The translations under genes and the position numbers were made by a program. Shown one piece after another: positions 1-7,804 of a stretch of 22,977 bases of DNA. Numbering within the stretch: the stretch's first letter is position 1; each line of letters opens with the position of its first letter. Source of the DNA: Paraktedonobacter sp035294465 (GTDB lineage Bacteria; Chloroflexota; Ktedonobacteria; Ktedonobacterales; Ktedonobacteraceae); assembly GCA_035294465.1 (NCBI GenBank), contig DATGKW010000026.1, positions 1 to 22,977 of the forward strand. The letters run 5' to 3'. The notes beneath the pieces were generated by a model that saw only the letters and a program-made list of their open reading frames with translations, searched no databases and was not told the DNA's origin.

Positions 1-8
1 AAAAACGG

Positions 9-74
9 TATAATCGTATGGCAGGCGCTCCCCGATAAATCGGGAGAGGACCCGATCAATCGGCCCTCTATGGC
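9..74. other. Left-edge spacer with TATAAT box and two tandem hairpins
   Basis: A perfect TATAAT lies at 9-14; any -35 would fall outside the window. It is followed by two adjacent short inverted repeats. The first is CCCGAT-AA-ATCGGG at 31-44. The second, at about 47-67, has arms close to GAGGxCCGAT and ATCGGCCCTC. A T-rich stretch (GGCGGTTTTT) follows. The hairpins could be a terminator for a gene to the left, a short RNA, or part of the terminator of the leftward DUF92 gene. Nothing in the sequence decides between these. No protein-coding gene is seen in 1-147. Confidence 0.25.
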
Positions 75-147
75 GGTTTTTGGGTATATGATGCGTGATA
101 TCTGCCTTCCCTATGTACAAACGCGAGCCAGCCTCCGTCTCGCTCTG

Positions 148-1122
148 CTACAATCCTGGCCGCGTAGGAGTTTTTTTCCGTAGGAGAAAGGAAAGTCCGC
201 GCGTGATGCCGTGCAGGGCTATCGCTGTGCAGGCTCCGGCCAGGGTCGCGAAGAAATTCACGATATCGTTATTGCACCAGGGGAGGCCACGCAGAAGGCG
301 CGTGTGTGTGCCGCAGGAGTGAATAACCCGCTCCGTTTCGCACCGGCAGGTTGGACAGAAATACATAGCCTGGACGGTCGCGCCCAGCAGGCTATCACAT
401 AGACTGCCTGCCTGCCCACTGAGCAGAGAGATTGCAGGAAGATCTGCCCGTGATTTGTGCAGGCCCTGCGTGGCCCAGAGAACAAGGCCAAACGTGCATG
501 CACCCAGCGCCGAAGCTACCAGGCCAGGCAAGGTGATGCCGCCAGAGGTGCCGGGCGCGACCGTCCGTCCGCTTGTGATCAGGCGTGGCTCGGCGTGGCT
601 GAGCACGCCGAGTTCGGTCGCCCAGGTATCGGCGGTAGCTGTGGCCAGCGCTCCGGCAAAGCCCACCTCAAGCACCTGCTGAAGAGATTGGGAGTTGGTT
701 ACGCCGGAAGCGGTCGCGCACAGCGCGGCCAGACCTCCATTGGCTGCAACCTGAGCAAGATCCCTTTGCGCACCTTTGCTAAACTTATCGGCGGCCATGT
801 GCTCTTTTTCCTTCTCGCGGAAATGCGAAAGGAGCGTGGAAGAGAGAAAGAAATAAATCAGCGAGAGGCCCCAGGGCCATCCGCCCAGCCCGAAAATGGT
901 TGTGCCTGTGACCACAGCGCCGGCTGCACCATCTCTGGTCAGGGAACGGCGGCGGTAGGCAAGCAGCCCGATGCAGCTACTGAAAAGAAAGCCGAGAAAA
1001 AGCCGTCCTCGCCGCGAAGACTGGCGGGATATAGGACTAATGGGGGAAAAATGAGATCGTGGATCAGGTCGGTACACAGTCCCGGACCGTTTATCCGACC
1101 GGCTCTCTCTGAAAGCGGACAT
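148..1122 (-). CDS. DUF92 / TIGR00297 family integral membrane protein (dolichol-kinase-like, VTE6 relative)
   Basis: A 324-residue protein with several hydrophobic helices. Family hallmarks are the stretches RDGAAGAVVTG, QVAANGGLAALCA, TADTWATELG, GTSGGITLPGL and GSLCDSLLGATVQ, then a cysteine-rich loop (CPTCRC...HSCG) and the conserved NNDIVNFFATL helix near the C-terminus. The plant member VTE6 is a phytyl-phosphate kinase, so a role in phosphorylating a prenyl-phosphate lipid is possible, but the bacterial substrate is unknown. The open frame extends upstream to 1239. I chose the ATG at 1122 because it has a GAGG about 8 bases upstream and lies about 44 bases after a good promoter; starting at 1239 would place that promoter inside the gene. 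It is transcribed away from the zinc-ribbon operon. Confidence 0.85.
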   Translation of the reverse strand: MSAFRESRSDKRSGTVYRPDPRSHFSPISPISRQSSRRGRLFLGFLFSSCIGLLAYRRRSLTRDGAAGAVVTGTTIFGLGGWPWGLSLIYFFLSSTLLSHFREKEKEHMAADKFSKGAQRDLAQVAANGGLAALCATASGVTNSQSLQQVLEVGFAGALATATADTWATELGVLSHAEPRLITSGRTVAPGTSGGITLPGLVASALGACTFGLVLWATQGLHKSRADLPAISLLSGQAGSLCDSLLGATVQAMYFCPTCRCETERVIHSCGTHTRLLRGLPWCNNDIVNFFATLAGACTAIALHGITRGLSFLLRKKTPTRPGL

Positions 1123-1173
1123 AAGTACGTACCTCGTCGTTGTTTTGTTACAGAATGCAGAGTTACCAGTTCT

Positions 1174-1202
1174 ATTGTAGTAAAGGCACCGGGGAGCGGC
1201 AA
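1174..1202 (-). promoter_or_regulatory. Putative promoter of the DUF92 gene
   Basis: On the minus strand, TTGCCG (1202-1197) is followed by a 17-base spacer and TACAAT (1179-1174), matching the housekeeping consensus at 4/6 and 5/6 positions. Transcription would start near 1167, giving a leader of roughly 45 bases before the ATG at 1122. Confidence 0.5.
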
Positions 1203-1327
1203 GAGCGCGGAAGGGATTGCGTGAAGAGACAGAATGCATGAAGCAGGGCCGGCAGGGTAGTGCTATTGGAATTTACACCAAGAGAGAGTATCATATCAGT
1301 ATGTTTCACCCTGTAGATTTTTGATGA

Positions 1328-1356
1328 TTGTCATGCGCGGGAAAGCATGATACACT
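1328..1356 (+). promoter_or_regulatory. Putative promoter of the zinc-ribbon/MutL operon with a dyad in the spacer
   Basis: TTGTCA (1328-1333), a 17-base spacer and TACACT (1351-1356) form a sigma-70-type promoter facing the 1406 gene. A perfect inverted repeat, TCATGC-N8-GCATGA (1331-1350), overlaps the -35 element and fills the spacer, a position where a regulator could act. Confidence 0.45.
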
Positions 1357-1405
1357 TCTGGGAAAGTGGATGTGGGCAATGGTCTGGTGAAAGCGAGGAA
1401 TCAAT

Positions 1406-3031
1406 GTGATCAGATGTAGTCACTGTGGAAAATTGGCTCCTGCAGGAGCAAGAAGCTGCCAGAATTGTGGCATGCCGCTGGCAACCGGGAAGGAAGGAAT
1501 GGCGGGCGCCGGGCAATCTGAACAGCAAGAATTGCCAGCCTGGCTTGAATCTTTGCGCGCACGTGAACGCCCCGTTTCGAGTGGGTTGGGGGAACAACCA
1601 TTCTCTATGGCCGAAGTGGTGGATGAAGACTCGATGCCCCGCTGGATGCGCCAGGATCGTCCGAGGATATCTGACAGTGGAAATTCAGATGCCTTTCCAG
1701 AGCTATCAAACACCCCAAAACCGGGGCCGAATACCGAGAAACAATCTTTTCCGGTCAGTGGTTTAGCGGCAGGCTCACTCATTGATGAACAATCGTTGCC
1801 GTCATGGATGCGTGACAGTCACGAAGGCGCGCAGCCAGAGACAGGACAAAGTATCTCTGCCAAAAGCCTGGTAGATCAACAGGCTCTGCCACCGTGGATA
1901 AAAAGTCTCGGCCAGACGGAGCAACAGCCGGGACCGGCTTCCACAAATAGCTACGGGCTACCTACGCACAGCCCGGTCACGCCGGGTTCGCTGCCCAATG
2001 CCGCACGTATGCAGCAGGCATCTTCGTCCCGCGACGCTCAGCGTGTGCCGCCGGCGGTCCCGCCCCAGGGTTTTTCCGCCGGTGAATTGATAGATCATCA
2101 GTCTCTACCAGGTTGGATGACTGGCGCGCAAGGACCCGGAACACCTCCCCAGAACAGGCCAGTCCCCGGTGGAGCAGGCTTCTCAGCCAGTGAGTTGATA
2201 GATCGACGCTCCCTGCCTGGGTGGATGCAGGAGAATCAGCCGGGCCTGGAGCAGTCTAAATCCACGTCTGCGTTAGGAATGCCAGGTGGGGGAAGCGAGC
2301 GGATGAGCGGGAAGCAACCGGCTTTACCAGGAAATGAGGGAATGCCAGCTTCATCGTTATTGGATATGAGTTCGCTGCCCGCCTGGATGCGCGAGGGAGA
2401 GCAGAGCACACCGCAGTCTGACGGCAGAATGGCGGCAGGCTCGCTGGTTGACCTGAATGCCATGCCAGCCTGGTTGCGTAACTCTGACAACGCGCCACAG
2501 GGTCCGAATGCGCGTGGTGGGCAGAGCCACGTCGAAGGCACACGAGTTCCCAGCCGGCCACGCAGCGGTCCGGGAGGGCAGGAACAGAGCGAGGCGGCTG
2601 CAAACGTATTTAGCTCAATGCTGGGCGTTTCTGCTTCGGCTCCTATCATACCCGGCCAGGAGCAAGCGAGCAACCTGGGAGTCTACCAGAGGCAGCCAGC
2701 ACAGCCGATGCAGCCACCTGTTCCAGGATGGCAATCTCCTCAACCACCGACAGTCAATCAGAATCAAGGAGCACAACCCCAACTGTGGCAGATGTCCGGG
2801 CCAATGCCCTCGGTTAGCTCCTCGCCCATCCCAAATAGCCCTGCTCCCTCACTCTCAGGAAGCGGTAGCCCACAGCCGCACGTACAGATGACCAATATCC
2901 CTCCTCCTTTCACAGGGATCGCCGGAGCGGATAGGACAGCAGTCGGCGTGGGGAGCACTGGCAGCGCGGATGCCGCAGGCACGAAAAAGCGAGGCTTTTT
3001 CGACGCTATTCGTGACTTTTTCTTCAAATAG
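1406..3031 (+). CDS. Zinc-ribbon protein with eight LPxW-type repeats and a disordered Pro/Gln-rich body
   Basis: A 541-residue protein starting at GTG; the ATG two bases upstream is followed at once by TGA. GAGGAA precedes the start. Residues 4-21 form a zinc ribbon (C4xxC7, C18xxC21). A low-complexity chain then carries eight copies of a short module, approximately A-x-S-L-I-D-x3-L-P-x-W-M-R, with the tryptophans at about 46, 80, 134, 164, 237, 273, 327 and 356. Residues 385-520 are rich in Pro, Gln, Ser and Gly. The chain ends in a basic amphipathic tail (KKRGFFDAIRDFFFK) that could bind a membrane or partner. No enzyme domain or signal peptide is visible. It is first in an apparent operon with the MutL-like gene 44 bases downstream. 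A scaffold role is my inference; function unknown. Confidence 0.8.
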   Translation: MIRCSHCGKLAPAGARSCQNCGMPLATGKEGMAGAGQSEQQELPAWLESLRARERPVSSGLGEQPFSMAEVVDEDSMPRWMRQDRPRISDSGNSDAFPELSNTPKPGPNTEKQSFPVSGLAAGSLIDEQSLPSWMRDSHEGAQPETGQSISAKSLVDQQALPPWIKSLGQTEQQPGPASTNSYGLPTHSPVTPGSLPNAARMQQASSSRDAQRVPPAVPPQGFSAGELIDHQSLPGWMTGAQGPGTPPQNRPVPGGAGFSASELIDRRSLPGWMQENQPGLEQSKSTSALGMPGGGSERMSGKQPALPGNEGMPASSLLDMSSLPAWMREGEQSTPQSDGRMAAGSLVDLNAMPAWLRNSDNAPQGPNARGGQSHVEGTRVPSRPRSGPGGQEQSEAAANVFSSMLGVSASAPIIPGQEQASNLGVYQRQPAQPMQPPVPGWQSPQPPTVNQNQGAQPQLWQMSGPMPSVSSSPIPNSPAPSLSGSGSPQPHVQMTNIPPPFTGIAGADRTAVGVGSTGSADAAGTKKRGFFDAIRDFFFK

Positions 3032-3075
3032 AAGGAGCTATCGAACAGCCCACTGAGGGCAGAGGCAAAAAAGAA

Positions 3076-4911
3076 ATGCAAACGCAAATACAACCAGAAT
3101 CCTCTCCGAGGGAAGCGCAGGGCCAGACAGCCAGATATGATCCAGAGACCGCCAAAGCTATTCTGGTGGCAGACTGTGGCACAGTGACGACCAAAGTATC
3201 GCTGCTGGGCCTGGTAGAGGGCCAGTATCGTCTCATGGCTCGCGGCGAGGCTCCTACCACAGTGGCCGCGCCCCACAAAGATGTTACCAGAGGAATTATC
3301 CAGGCAATCGAAGAGATTGAGAGAATCACGGGCCATAGATTTGTTGCGCGCGGGCGGATTCTCGCGCCTCAGCAGATGACGGGCGATGGCACGGATCTCT
3401 TTGTCGCGGCGATCAGCGCCGGGGGGCCACTGCGGCTCGTCGTGTTAGGAGCGGTTACCCCGCAACTGGCGGAACTGTCGGCTCAGGCGATTTCCGGCCT
3501 GTACGCGGAGATGCATGTGATTCCCTCGCCAACCTTCAGCGCGGCCAGAGCAAGCGGGCAGGGTCCGTGGTCTTCCGAACGCATTCAGCTGGAGTGGGAA
3601 CGCCAGCTCCAGAGTATGCGCGAGCTGCAACCGCACGCAGCGCTGATCGTTGGCATGGCGGATTCTCCCGCGAAAGCCACGCCCTTGCAGGAAGCCTGCC
3701 AGCTTGTCATTAACGCCATTCAGGATCAGCAAAAGCAGGGCACTCAAGCCAGGCCGCCCGCCGTGCTTTACGCCGGAGCGCCACAGTACGTGGAGGCTGT
3801 ACGGCGCATGCTGCAAGGGCATGCCGAGGTTACACGCGTGGAGACGCTCACCTCGCAGCGCCAGCTTATGCCGGTGAGCATGGCAACGACAGCTTTATAC
3901 GAACGCGATGTGATCCAACAGGTGCCTGGCTACGAGCAGATGCGCTCCTGGTCGCCCGCCACACCGGTAGGCGCGGCCGCTTCTTTGAGCAGCCTGGTGC
4001 GCTTCCTGGCGCAGCATTACGCGATGAATGTCACAGCAGTCGATGTGGGAGCTTCGACCACCTCGATTATGATGGGTGGAGAACGCGGCGAATTTATCCC
4101 AATGGTCAATGCTGGCGTCGGCGTCGGCCCAAATATCGGAGCAATTTTGCAGCAGGTTGGAGTGCAACGAATTGCGCGCTGGCTACCCTTTGAGATCAGC
4201 GAGGAAGAGCTACGCCAGTACGTGATGAACCGCATGATGCATCCCCAGGTCGTGCCAACGAACTTGCGCGATTTGCAAATTGCCCAGGCGTTTGCGCGCG
4301 AGGCGATTATCCTGACGATAGAGACCGGCGCGCACGCGAATAGCCAGCAATTTAGCGCCGATCTGATCCTGGCTACGGGAGGAGTGCTGGCCCATGCGCC
4401 CAAATACGGACAGGCTATGCTGCTCCTGCTGGACGCCTTGCAGCCGCGAGGCGTGACCTCGGTGGTGCTGGACCGGACTATGCTTATTTCGCAGCTGGGA
4501 GCGGTCGCAACCGTCGCGCCGGTCGCTGCGGTCCAGGTCAATGAAAATGATGCGGTAATGCATCGCCTGGGTACCTGCGTCGTACCGTTTGGCAACCTGC
4601 CGCCCGGACAGGTCGCTCTCAAGGTTGAGGTAGAATATACCAACGGGCGCAAGGTTACTGCCGAAGTGATGAGCGGCTCAATTGAGGTGGTGCCGTTGCA
4701 GTTGAACGAGCAGGCGCTGCTTTCGCTCTACCCGGCTTCGACCGTTGACGTGGGTCTCGGCCCTGGCGAACGCGCACGCGCGGCTGAAGAGATCGATGGC
4801 GGCCTGGTGGGACTGGTCATCGATGCACGCGGGCGCCCGCTGGCTCTAGCTCAAGATGATGCCGAGCGCCAGACGCGGTTATTACAATGGATGCAGGTAA
4901 TCGGAGCATAG
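3076..4911 (+). CDS. Glutamate mutase L (MutL) family ASKHA-fold protein
   Basis: A 611-residue actin/Hsp70-like ATPase-fold protein. It shows phosphate-1 motif ADCGTVTTK (D33, G35), phosphate-2 motif VDVGASTTS (D323, G325) and an adenosine-type motif LILATGG (about 430-436). The middle and C-terminal sequence matches the family annotated as glutamate mutase L, named from its place between mutS and mutE in clostridia. No mutS, mutE or other B12-dependent mutase subunit is present here, so a glutamate mutase role is doubtful and the true substrate is unknown. The C-terminal 120 residues (VPFGNLPPGQVALKVEVEY onward) look like a beta-rich domain. The start is an ATG with GAGG about 10 bases upstream. 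It is the middle gene of a three-gene cassette. Confidence 0.85.
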   Translation: MQTQIQPESSPREAQGQTARYDPETAKAILVADCGTVTTKVSLLGLVEGQYRLMARGEAPTTVAAPHKDVTRGIIQAIEEIERITGHRFVARGRILAPQQMTGDGTDLFVAAISAGGPLRLVVLGAVTPQLAELSAQAISGLYAEMHVIPSPTFSAARASGQGPWSSERIQLEWERQLQSMRELQPHAALIVGMADSPAKATPLQEACQLVINAIQDQQKQGTQARPPAVLYAGAPQYVEAVRRMLQGHAEVTRVETLTSQRQLMPVSMATTALYERDVIQQVPGYEQMRSWSPATPVGAAASLSSLVRFLAQHYAMNVTAVDVGASTTSIMMGGERGEFIPMVNAGVGVGPNIGAILQQVGVQRIARWLPFEISEEELRQYVMNRMMHPQVVPTNLRDLQIAQAFAREAIILTIETGAHANSQQFSADLILATGGVLAHAPKYGQAMLLLLDALQPRGVTSVVLDRTMLISQLGAVATVAPVAAVQVNENDAVMHRLGTCVVPFGNLPPGQVALKVEVEYTNGRKVTAEVMSGSIEVVPLQLNEQALLSLYPASTVDVGLGPGERARAAEEIDGGLVGLVIDARGRPLALAQDDAERQTRLLQWMQVIGA

Positions 4912-4959
4912 CCGGGGAACGCGTAGTGCAGAGCCGGTGAGTTGAAAAGGCGGCCAGGG

Positions 4960-5991
4960 ATGGTCGCCACGGTGAGGTGGCGTGAGGTGAGTTATCCGCT
5001 TGGGTGGTCCCTGACAACACGCATAGGCGTGCGCCGCGAACGCTGGCCCGGCGGTTACGATGCGAAGGCTATACCGCTGGTGAGCGTGGGCACATATGTA
5101 GAACCAGATCAGCCCGTAATGCACTTGAAGAAGACAGCCGAGGCCAACGCGCCGGTAATGGTGCCTCGCCTCTCTTTGCCCTCGGCCGTGGAGCCGCACC
5201 TTCCAGGAACAGCAAGCCGCCGGCTCTCCCTGGAAAATGAGACGATTATGGCCGGGTTGCGTGGAAGGGTGATTGCGGTAACGGGGCGCGGCGGTGTCGT
5301 GATTGAGGGGCTGGCCGCGATTGTCGCGGGCACGCTGGGCGCGGGTAAGCAGGTCGCCGGCCCTTTAGTGATCTGGCAAGCTGCGAGTATTGCGCAGGAC
5401 CAGGAGCGCGTTCTGGCGGGCGCGATTCTGGTTGTGCCGGGTCCACTGAATCTGGCCATGCTGCTCCAGGCCCTCAACGCTGGAAGCGTGGGGGTAGTCG
5501 CAAGCAGCATCTCTTCGCGCGACCTGGAAAGGTTCCTACGCATCGATCTGATTGACCTGCTCCACTGCACAAACGTTGACCTCTTGCTGGCGCAACTGCC
5601 ACCGCTAACTGTGATGCTGACCGAGGGCCTGGGTACCGTTGCCATGCCTACGCGCACAATCAACCTGTTGAGCAAATATCAGGGAGTGATCGCGCTGCTT
5701 TCAGGAGCAACCTCAGTCAGCGCGAAGGTCTATCCTGAACTAGTTATTCCTTTGTCCAGACAGGAGCGCGCAGGGAATCAACCCTCAACTATGCCCGATA
5801 CGACCCTGAGGCCCGGTGCTCTGGTACGCGTGTGTAGCGGAAGCTACGAGGGTGCGATTGGCAAGATCAACTATGTGTTTTCTCACCAGCAACTTTTTCC
5901 CTCCGGTATCCGCGCACGCGCAGCTCGCTTAACGCTGGAAGACGGCTCGCAGCTTGTGGCACCTCTGCCTGTGCTGGAACGGATTGGCTGA
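4960..5991 (+). CDS. Unrecognised protein with barrel-like repeats and a C-terminal KOW motif
   Basis: A protein of about 343 residues. The frame also allows a TTG start at 4942, but the ATG at 4960 has AAAAGG nine bases upstream and is preferred. Near the N-terminus, IPLVSVGTYVEPDQPVMHL resembles a lipoyl/biotinyl-type half barrel; no lysine in a biotin or lipoyl attachment motif is seen. A second glycine-rich stretch (GRVIAVTGRGGVVIEG) follows. The C-terminal 60 residues carry a KOW-like motif (GALVRVCSGSYEGAIGKI), as in NusG-type and ribosomal proteins. It starts about 50 bases after the MutL-like gene and is probably cotranscribed. Nucleic acid or ribosome contact through KOW is possible; no function can be assigned. 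Confidence 0.7.
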   Translation: MVATVRWREVSYPLGWSLTTRIGVRRERWPGGYDAKAIPLVSVGTYVEPDQPVMHLKKTAEANAPVMVPRLSLPSAVEPHLPGTASRRLSLENETIMAGLRGRVIAVTGRGGVVIEGLAAIVAGTLGAGKQVAGPLVIWQAASIAQDQERVLAGAILVVPGPLNLAMLLQALNAGSVGVVASSISSRDLERFLRIDLIDLLHCTNVDLLLAQLPPLTVMLTEGLGTVAMPTRTINLLSKYQGVIALLSGATSVSAKVYPELVIPLSRQERAGNQPSTMPDTTLRPGALVRVCSGSYEGAIGKINYVFSHQQLFPSGIRARAARLTLEDGSQLVAPLPVLERIG

Positions 5992-6071
5992 TCCACAATA
6001 TATTGGTCAGGCTGGCAGTTTATCCACAAAATAAAGAAGTTATCCACATAATCATCGAAAAATGTGGATAA
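5989..6071. promoter_or_regulatory. Cluster of DnaA boxes in a convergent intergenic region
   Basis: Two perfect TTATCCACA boxes lie on the + strand at 6020-6028 and 6040-6048, one perfect box on the - strand at 6063-6071 (TGTGGATAA), and a one-mismatch box, TGATCCACA, at 5989-5997 overlapping the preceding stop codon. The 6039-6048 and 6063-6072 segments form a perfect 10-bp inverted repeat with a 14-base spacer, so the head-to-head boxes could also fold as a hairpin in RNA from either side. TTATCCACA is the established high-affinity DnaA box. The locus could be an origin-associated or DnaA-titrating site. No dnaA or dnaN gene lies in the window. Confidence 0.65.
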
Positions 6072-6106
6072 CTTACGCTCGCCCGCCCGATTCTCAAAAA
6101 GTTCAC

Positions 6107-7714
6107 CTAGCTGAAAGCGGCCGTTACAGGCTCGACTTGCAGCAGCGAGCGCCCGGTCATATCCTTTGGCTGAGGAATACGCAGAATTTGCAGGATGGTT
6201 GGAGCAACATCCGCCAGGATGCCATTGCCGCGCAGATGGGCCTTAGCCAGTTGTGGAACAACCAGGTAGAGCGGCACCGGGTTGGTTGTGTGAGCGGTAA
6301 AGGGCTGGCCGGTCTGGTAATCGATGAGCTGTTCCGCGTTGCCATGATCAGCGGTAATCAGCAAGCCGCCGCCCATTGCCAGCGTCGCCTCGACCACCTG
6401 GCCGACGCCCGTATCCACTGCTTCAACCGCCTTAATCGCTGCCTCGATTACTCCTGTGTGGCCAACCATATCAGCGTTGGCGTAGTTCATCACCACGAAG
6501 TCATACTCCCCGCTGCGAATCCGCTCCACCGCGGTCTCGGTAACGCCTGCCGCGCTCATCTCAGGTTGAAGATCATAGGTAGCCACTTTGGGCGAGGGAA
6601 CCAGATAACGATCCTCTCCGGCAAAAGGGGTCTCGCGGCGTCCATTGATAAAATAGGTCACATGCGCGTATTTTTCGGTCTCGGCGGTGTGGAACTGCTT
6701 AAGACCCTGCTCGGAGATCACGCGCGCGATAGGCATCTCAACTTCGTCAGCGCGGAAAGCTACAGCCGCGTCCAGGCCGCTCTCGTACTCGGTCATCATC
6801 ACGACCTGGAGATCCTCCAGGCGCGGGCCGCGATTGAACTTGCCCTCAGCCTGCGGAGGCAGTTCCGGCAGAACAAAAGCTTTGGTCAACTGGCGCGCAC
6901 GATCAGGCCGGAAATTGTAATGGATCAGCGCGTCGCCCTCTCTCACCACCGCGACGGGATGACCATTCTCCATCATCACCGCTGGCAGAATGAACTCATC
7001 GGTCACTTTCTGCTCATACGAGTGCCGGATTGCCTCAACGGCAGATTGCGCGCGCTGCCCCTCGCCGCGCGTCATCGCAAAATACGCGCTGCCCGTGCGG
7101 TCCCAGCGATTGTCGCGATCCATTGCGTAGTAGCGACCCGTGACCGTCGCAACCTTCGCCGGATGCTCAGGGTTGACTTCACGCGCGCGCGCTTCCAGTT
7201 CTTTCATAAACTCCACGCCGCCAGTGGGCGAGGTATCGCGGCCATCGGTAAACGAGTGAATATACACCTCATCTATATCATGCGCAGCGGCCAGGCGCAG
7301 CAGCGCTTCGAGATGGCTGGAGTGCGCATGAACGCCACCATCACCCAGCAGACCGCAGATATGCAGGCGCGACCCATTCTTCCTCACATGTTCAATAGCC
7401 TTGAGCAACGCCGGATTCTGAAAGAAGCTGCCATCCTTAATCGACTCGCTGACGCGCGTGTAGTCCTGCAAGACGCGTTTGCCCGCGCCAATATTCTGGT
7501 GGCCGACCTCTGAATTGCCCATCTGGCCCTCTGGCAAACCTACCGCCAGCCCCGACGTGCGTACCGACGTATGCGGCCACTGATCGGCCAGCTTATCCAG
7601 ATTGGGTGTGTGCGCCATCGCAATAGCGTTACCCTCTTTGCGCGGGTTAATCCCCCAGCCATCCATAATAATCAAAACAAACGGGCGCGGGCGCCCGGAA
7701 AATCTGACTGCCAT
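6107..7714 (-). CDS. gpmI: 2,3-bisphosphoglycerate-independent phosphoglycerate mutase
   Basis: A 535-residue cytosolic glycolytic enzyme that interconverts 3- and 2-phosphoglycerate using two Mn ions. Family landmarks are clear: IIMDGWG with metal ligand D18, the phospho-serine motif GQMGNSEVGHQNIGAG (S68), FTDGRDTSP, YNFRPDRARQL, NYANADMVGHTG, ITADHGNAE and the AHTTNPVPLY tail. Length is slightly above the usual 510-515. The ATG at 7714 is preceded by GGAGAAGGAAACC on the minus strand. It lies downstream of the anmK-like gene in the same direction, but a strong hairpin separates the two, so it probably uses its own promoter. Housekeeping gene; no anomaly seen. Confidence 0.97.
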   Translation of the reverse strand: MAVRFSGRPRPFVLIIMDGWGINPRKEGNAIAMAHTPNLDKLADQWPHTSVRTSGLAVGLPEGQMGNSEVGHQNIGAGKRVLQDYTRVSESIKDGSFFQNPALLKAIEHVRKNGSRLHICGLLGDGGVHAHSSHLEALLRLAAAHDIDEVYIHSFTDGRDTSPTGGVEFMKELEARAREVNPEHPAKVATVTGRYYAMDRDNRWDRTGSAYFAMTRGEGQRAQSAVEAIRHSYEQKVTDEFILPAVMMENGHPVAVVREGDALIHYNFRPDRARQLTKAFVLPELPPQAEGKFNRGPRLEDLQVVMMTEYESGLDAAVAFRADEVEMPIARVISEQGLKQFHTAETEKYAHVTYFINGRRETPFAGEDRYLVPSPKVATYDLQPEMSAAGVTETAVERIRSGEYDFVVMNYANADMVGHTGVIEAAIKAVEAVDTGVGQVVEATLAMGGGLLITADHGNAEQLIDYQTGQPFTAHTTNPVPLYLVVPQLAKAHLRGNGILADVAPTILQILRIPQPKDMTGRSLLQVEPVTAAFS

Positions 7715-7763
7715 GCGGTTTCCTTCTCCAAGAATTGTATTGATCGGTCGTATAACCGTTGCT

Positions 7764-7792
7764 ATTGTATCACGAAAGGTTCTACCAATTAA
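7764..7792 (-). promoter_or_regulatory. Weak candidate promoter of gpmI
   Basis: On the minus strand, TTAATT (7792-7787), a 17-base spacer and TACAAT (7769-7764) precede gpmI by about 50 bases. The -10 is good (5/6) and the -35 poor (3/6). A second TACAAT lies about 30 bases further downstream. Confidence 0.3.
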
Positions 7793-7804
7793 GAGAGGCT
7801 GATA

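Noticed and set aside
178..365. RNase P RNA-like motifs on the + strand (GGAAAGTCC near 189 and GACAGAAA near 355)
   Set aside because: The interval is far too short for RNase P RNA, the other conserved regions are missing, and the minus strand encodes the conserved C-terminal part of the DUF92 protein, which explains the sequence.
457..1224. A 255-codon open frame opposite the DUF92 gene
   Set aside because: Its translation is low-complexity and basic with no domain, while the minus strand shows clear family motifs and a promoter.
1123..1239. Longer DUF92 N-terminus starting at 1239
   Set aside because: The added 39 residues are polar and not family-like, and the region contains the best promoter and a ribosome site for the ATG at 1122.
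5989..6106. Calling the DnaA-box cluster oriC outright
   Set aside because: There is no dnaA, dnaN or gyr gene, no long AT-rich unwinding region, and the spacer is only about 115 bases, so a titration or regulatory site is equally likely.
6062..7513. A 483-codon open frame on the + strand opposite gpmI
   Set aside because: It lies antisense to an unmistakable gpmI, has no recognisable domain, and is the usual long shadow frame of GC-rich coding DNA.
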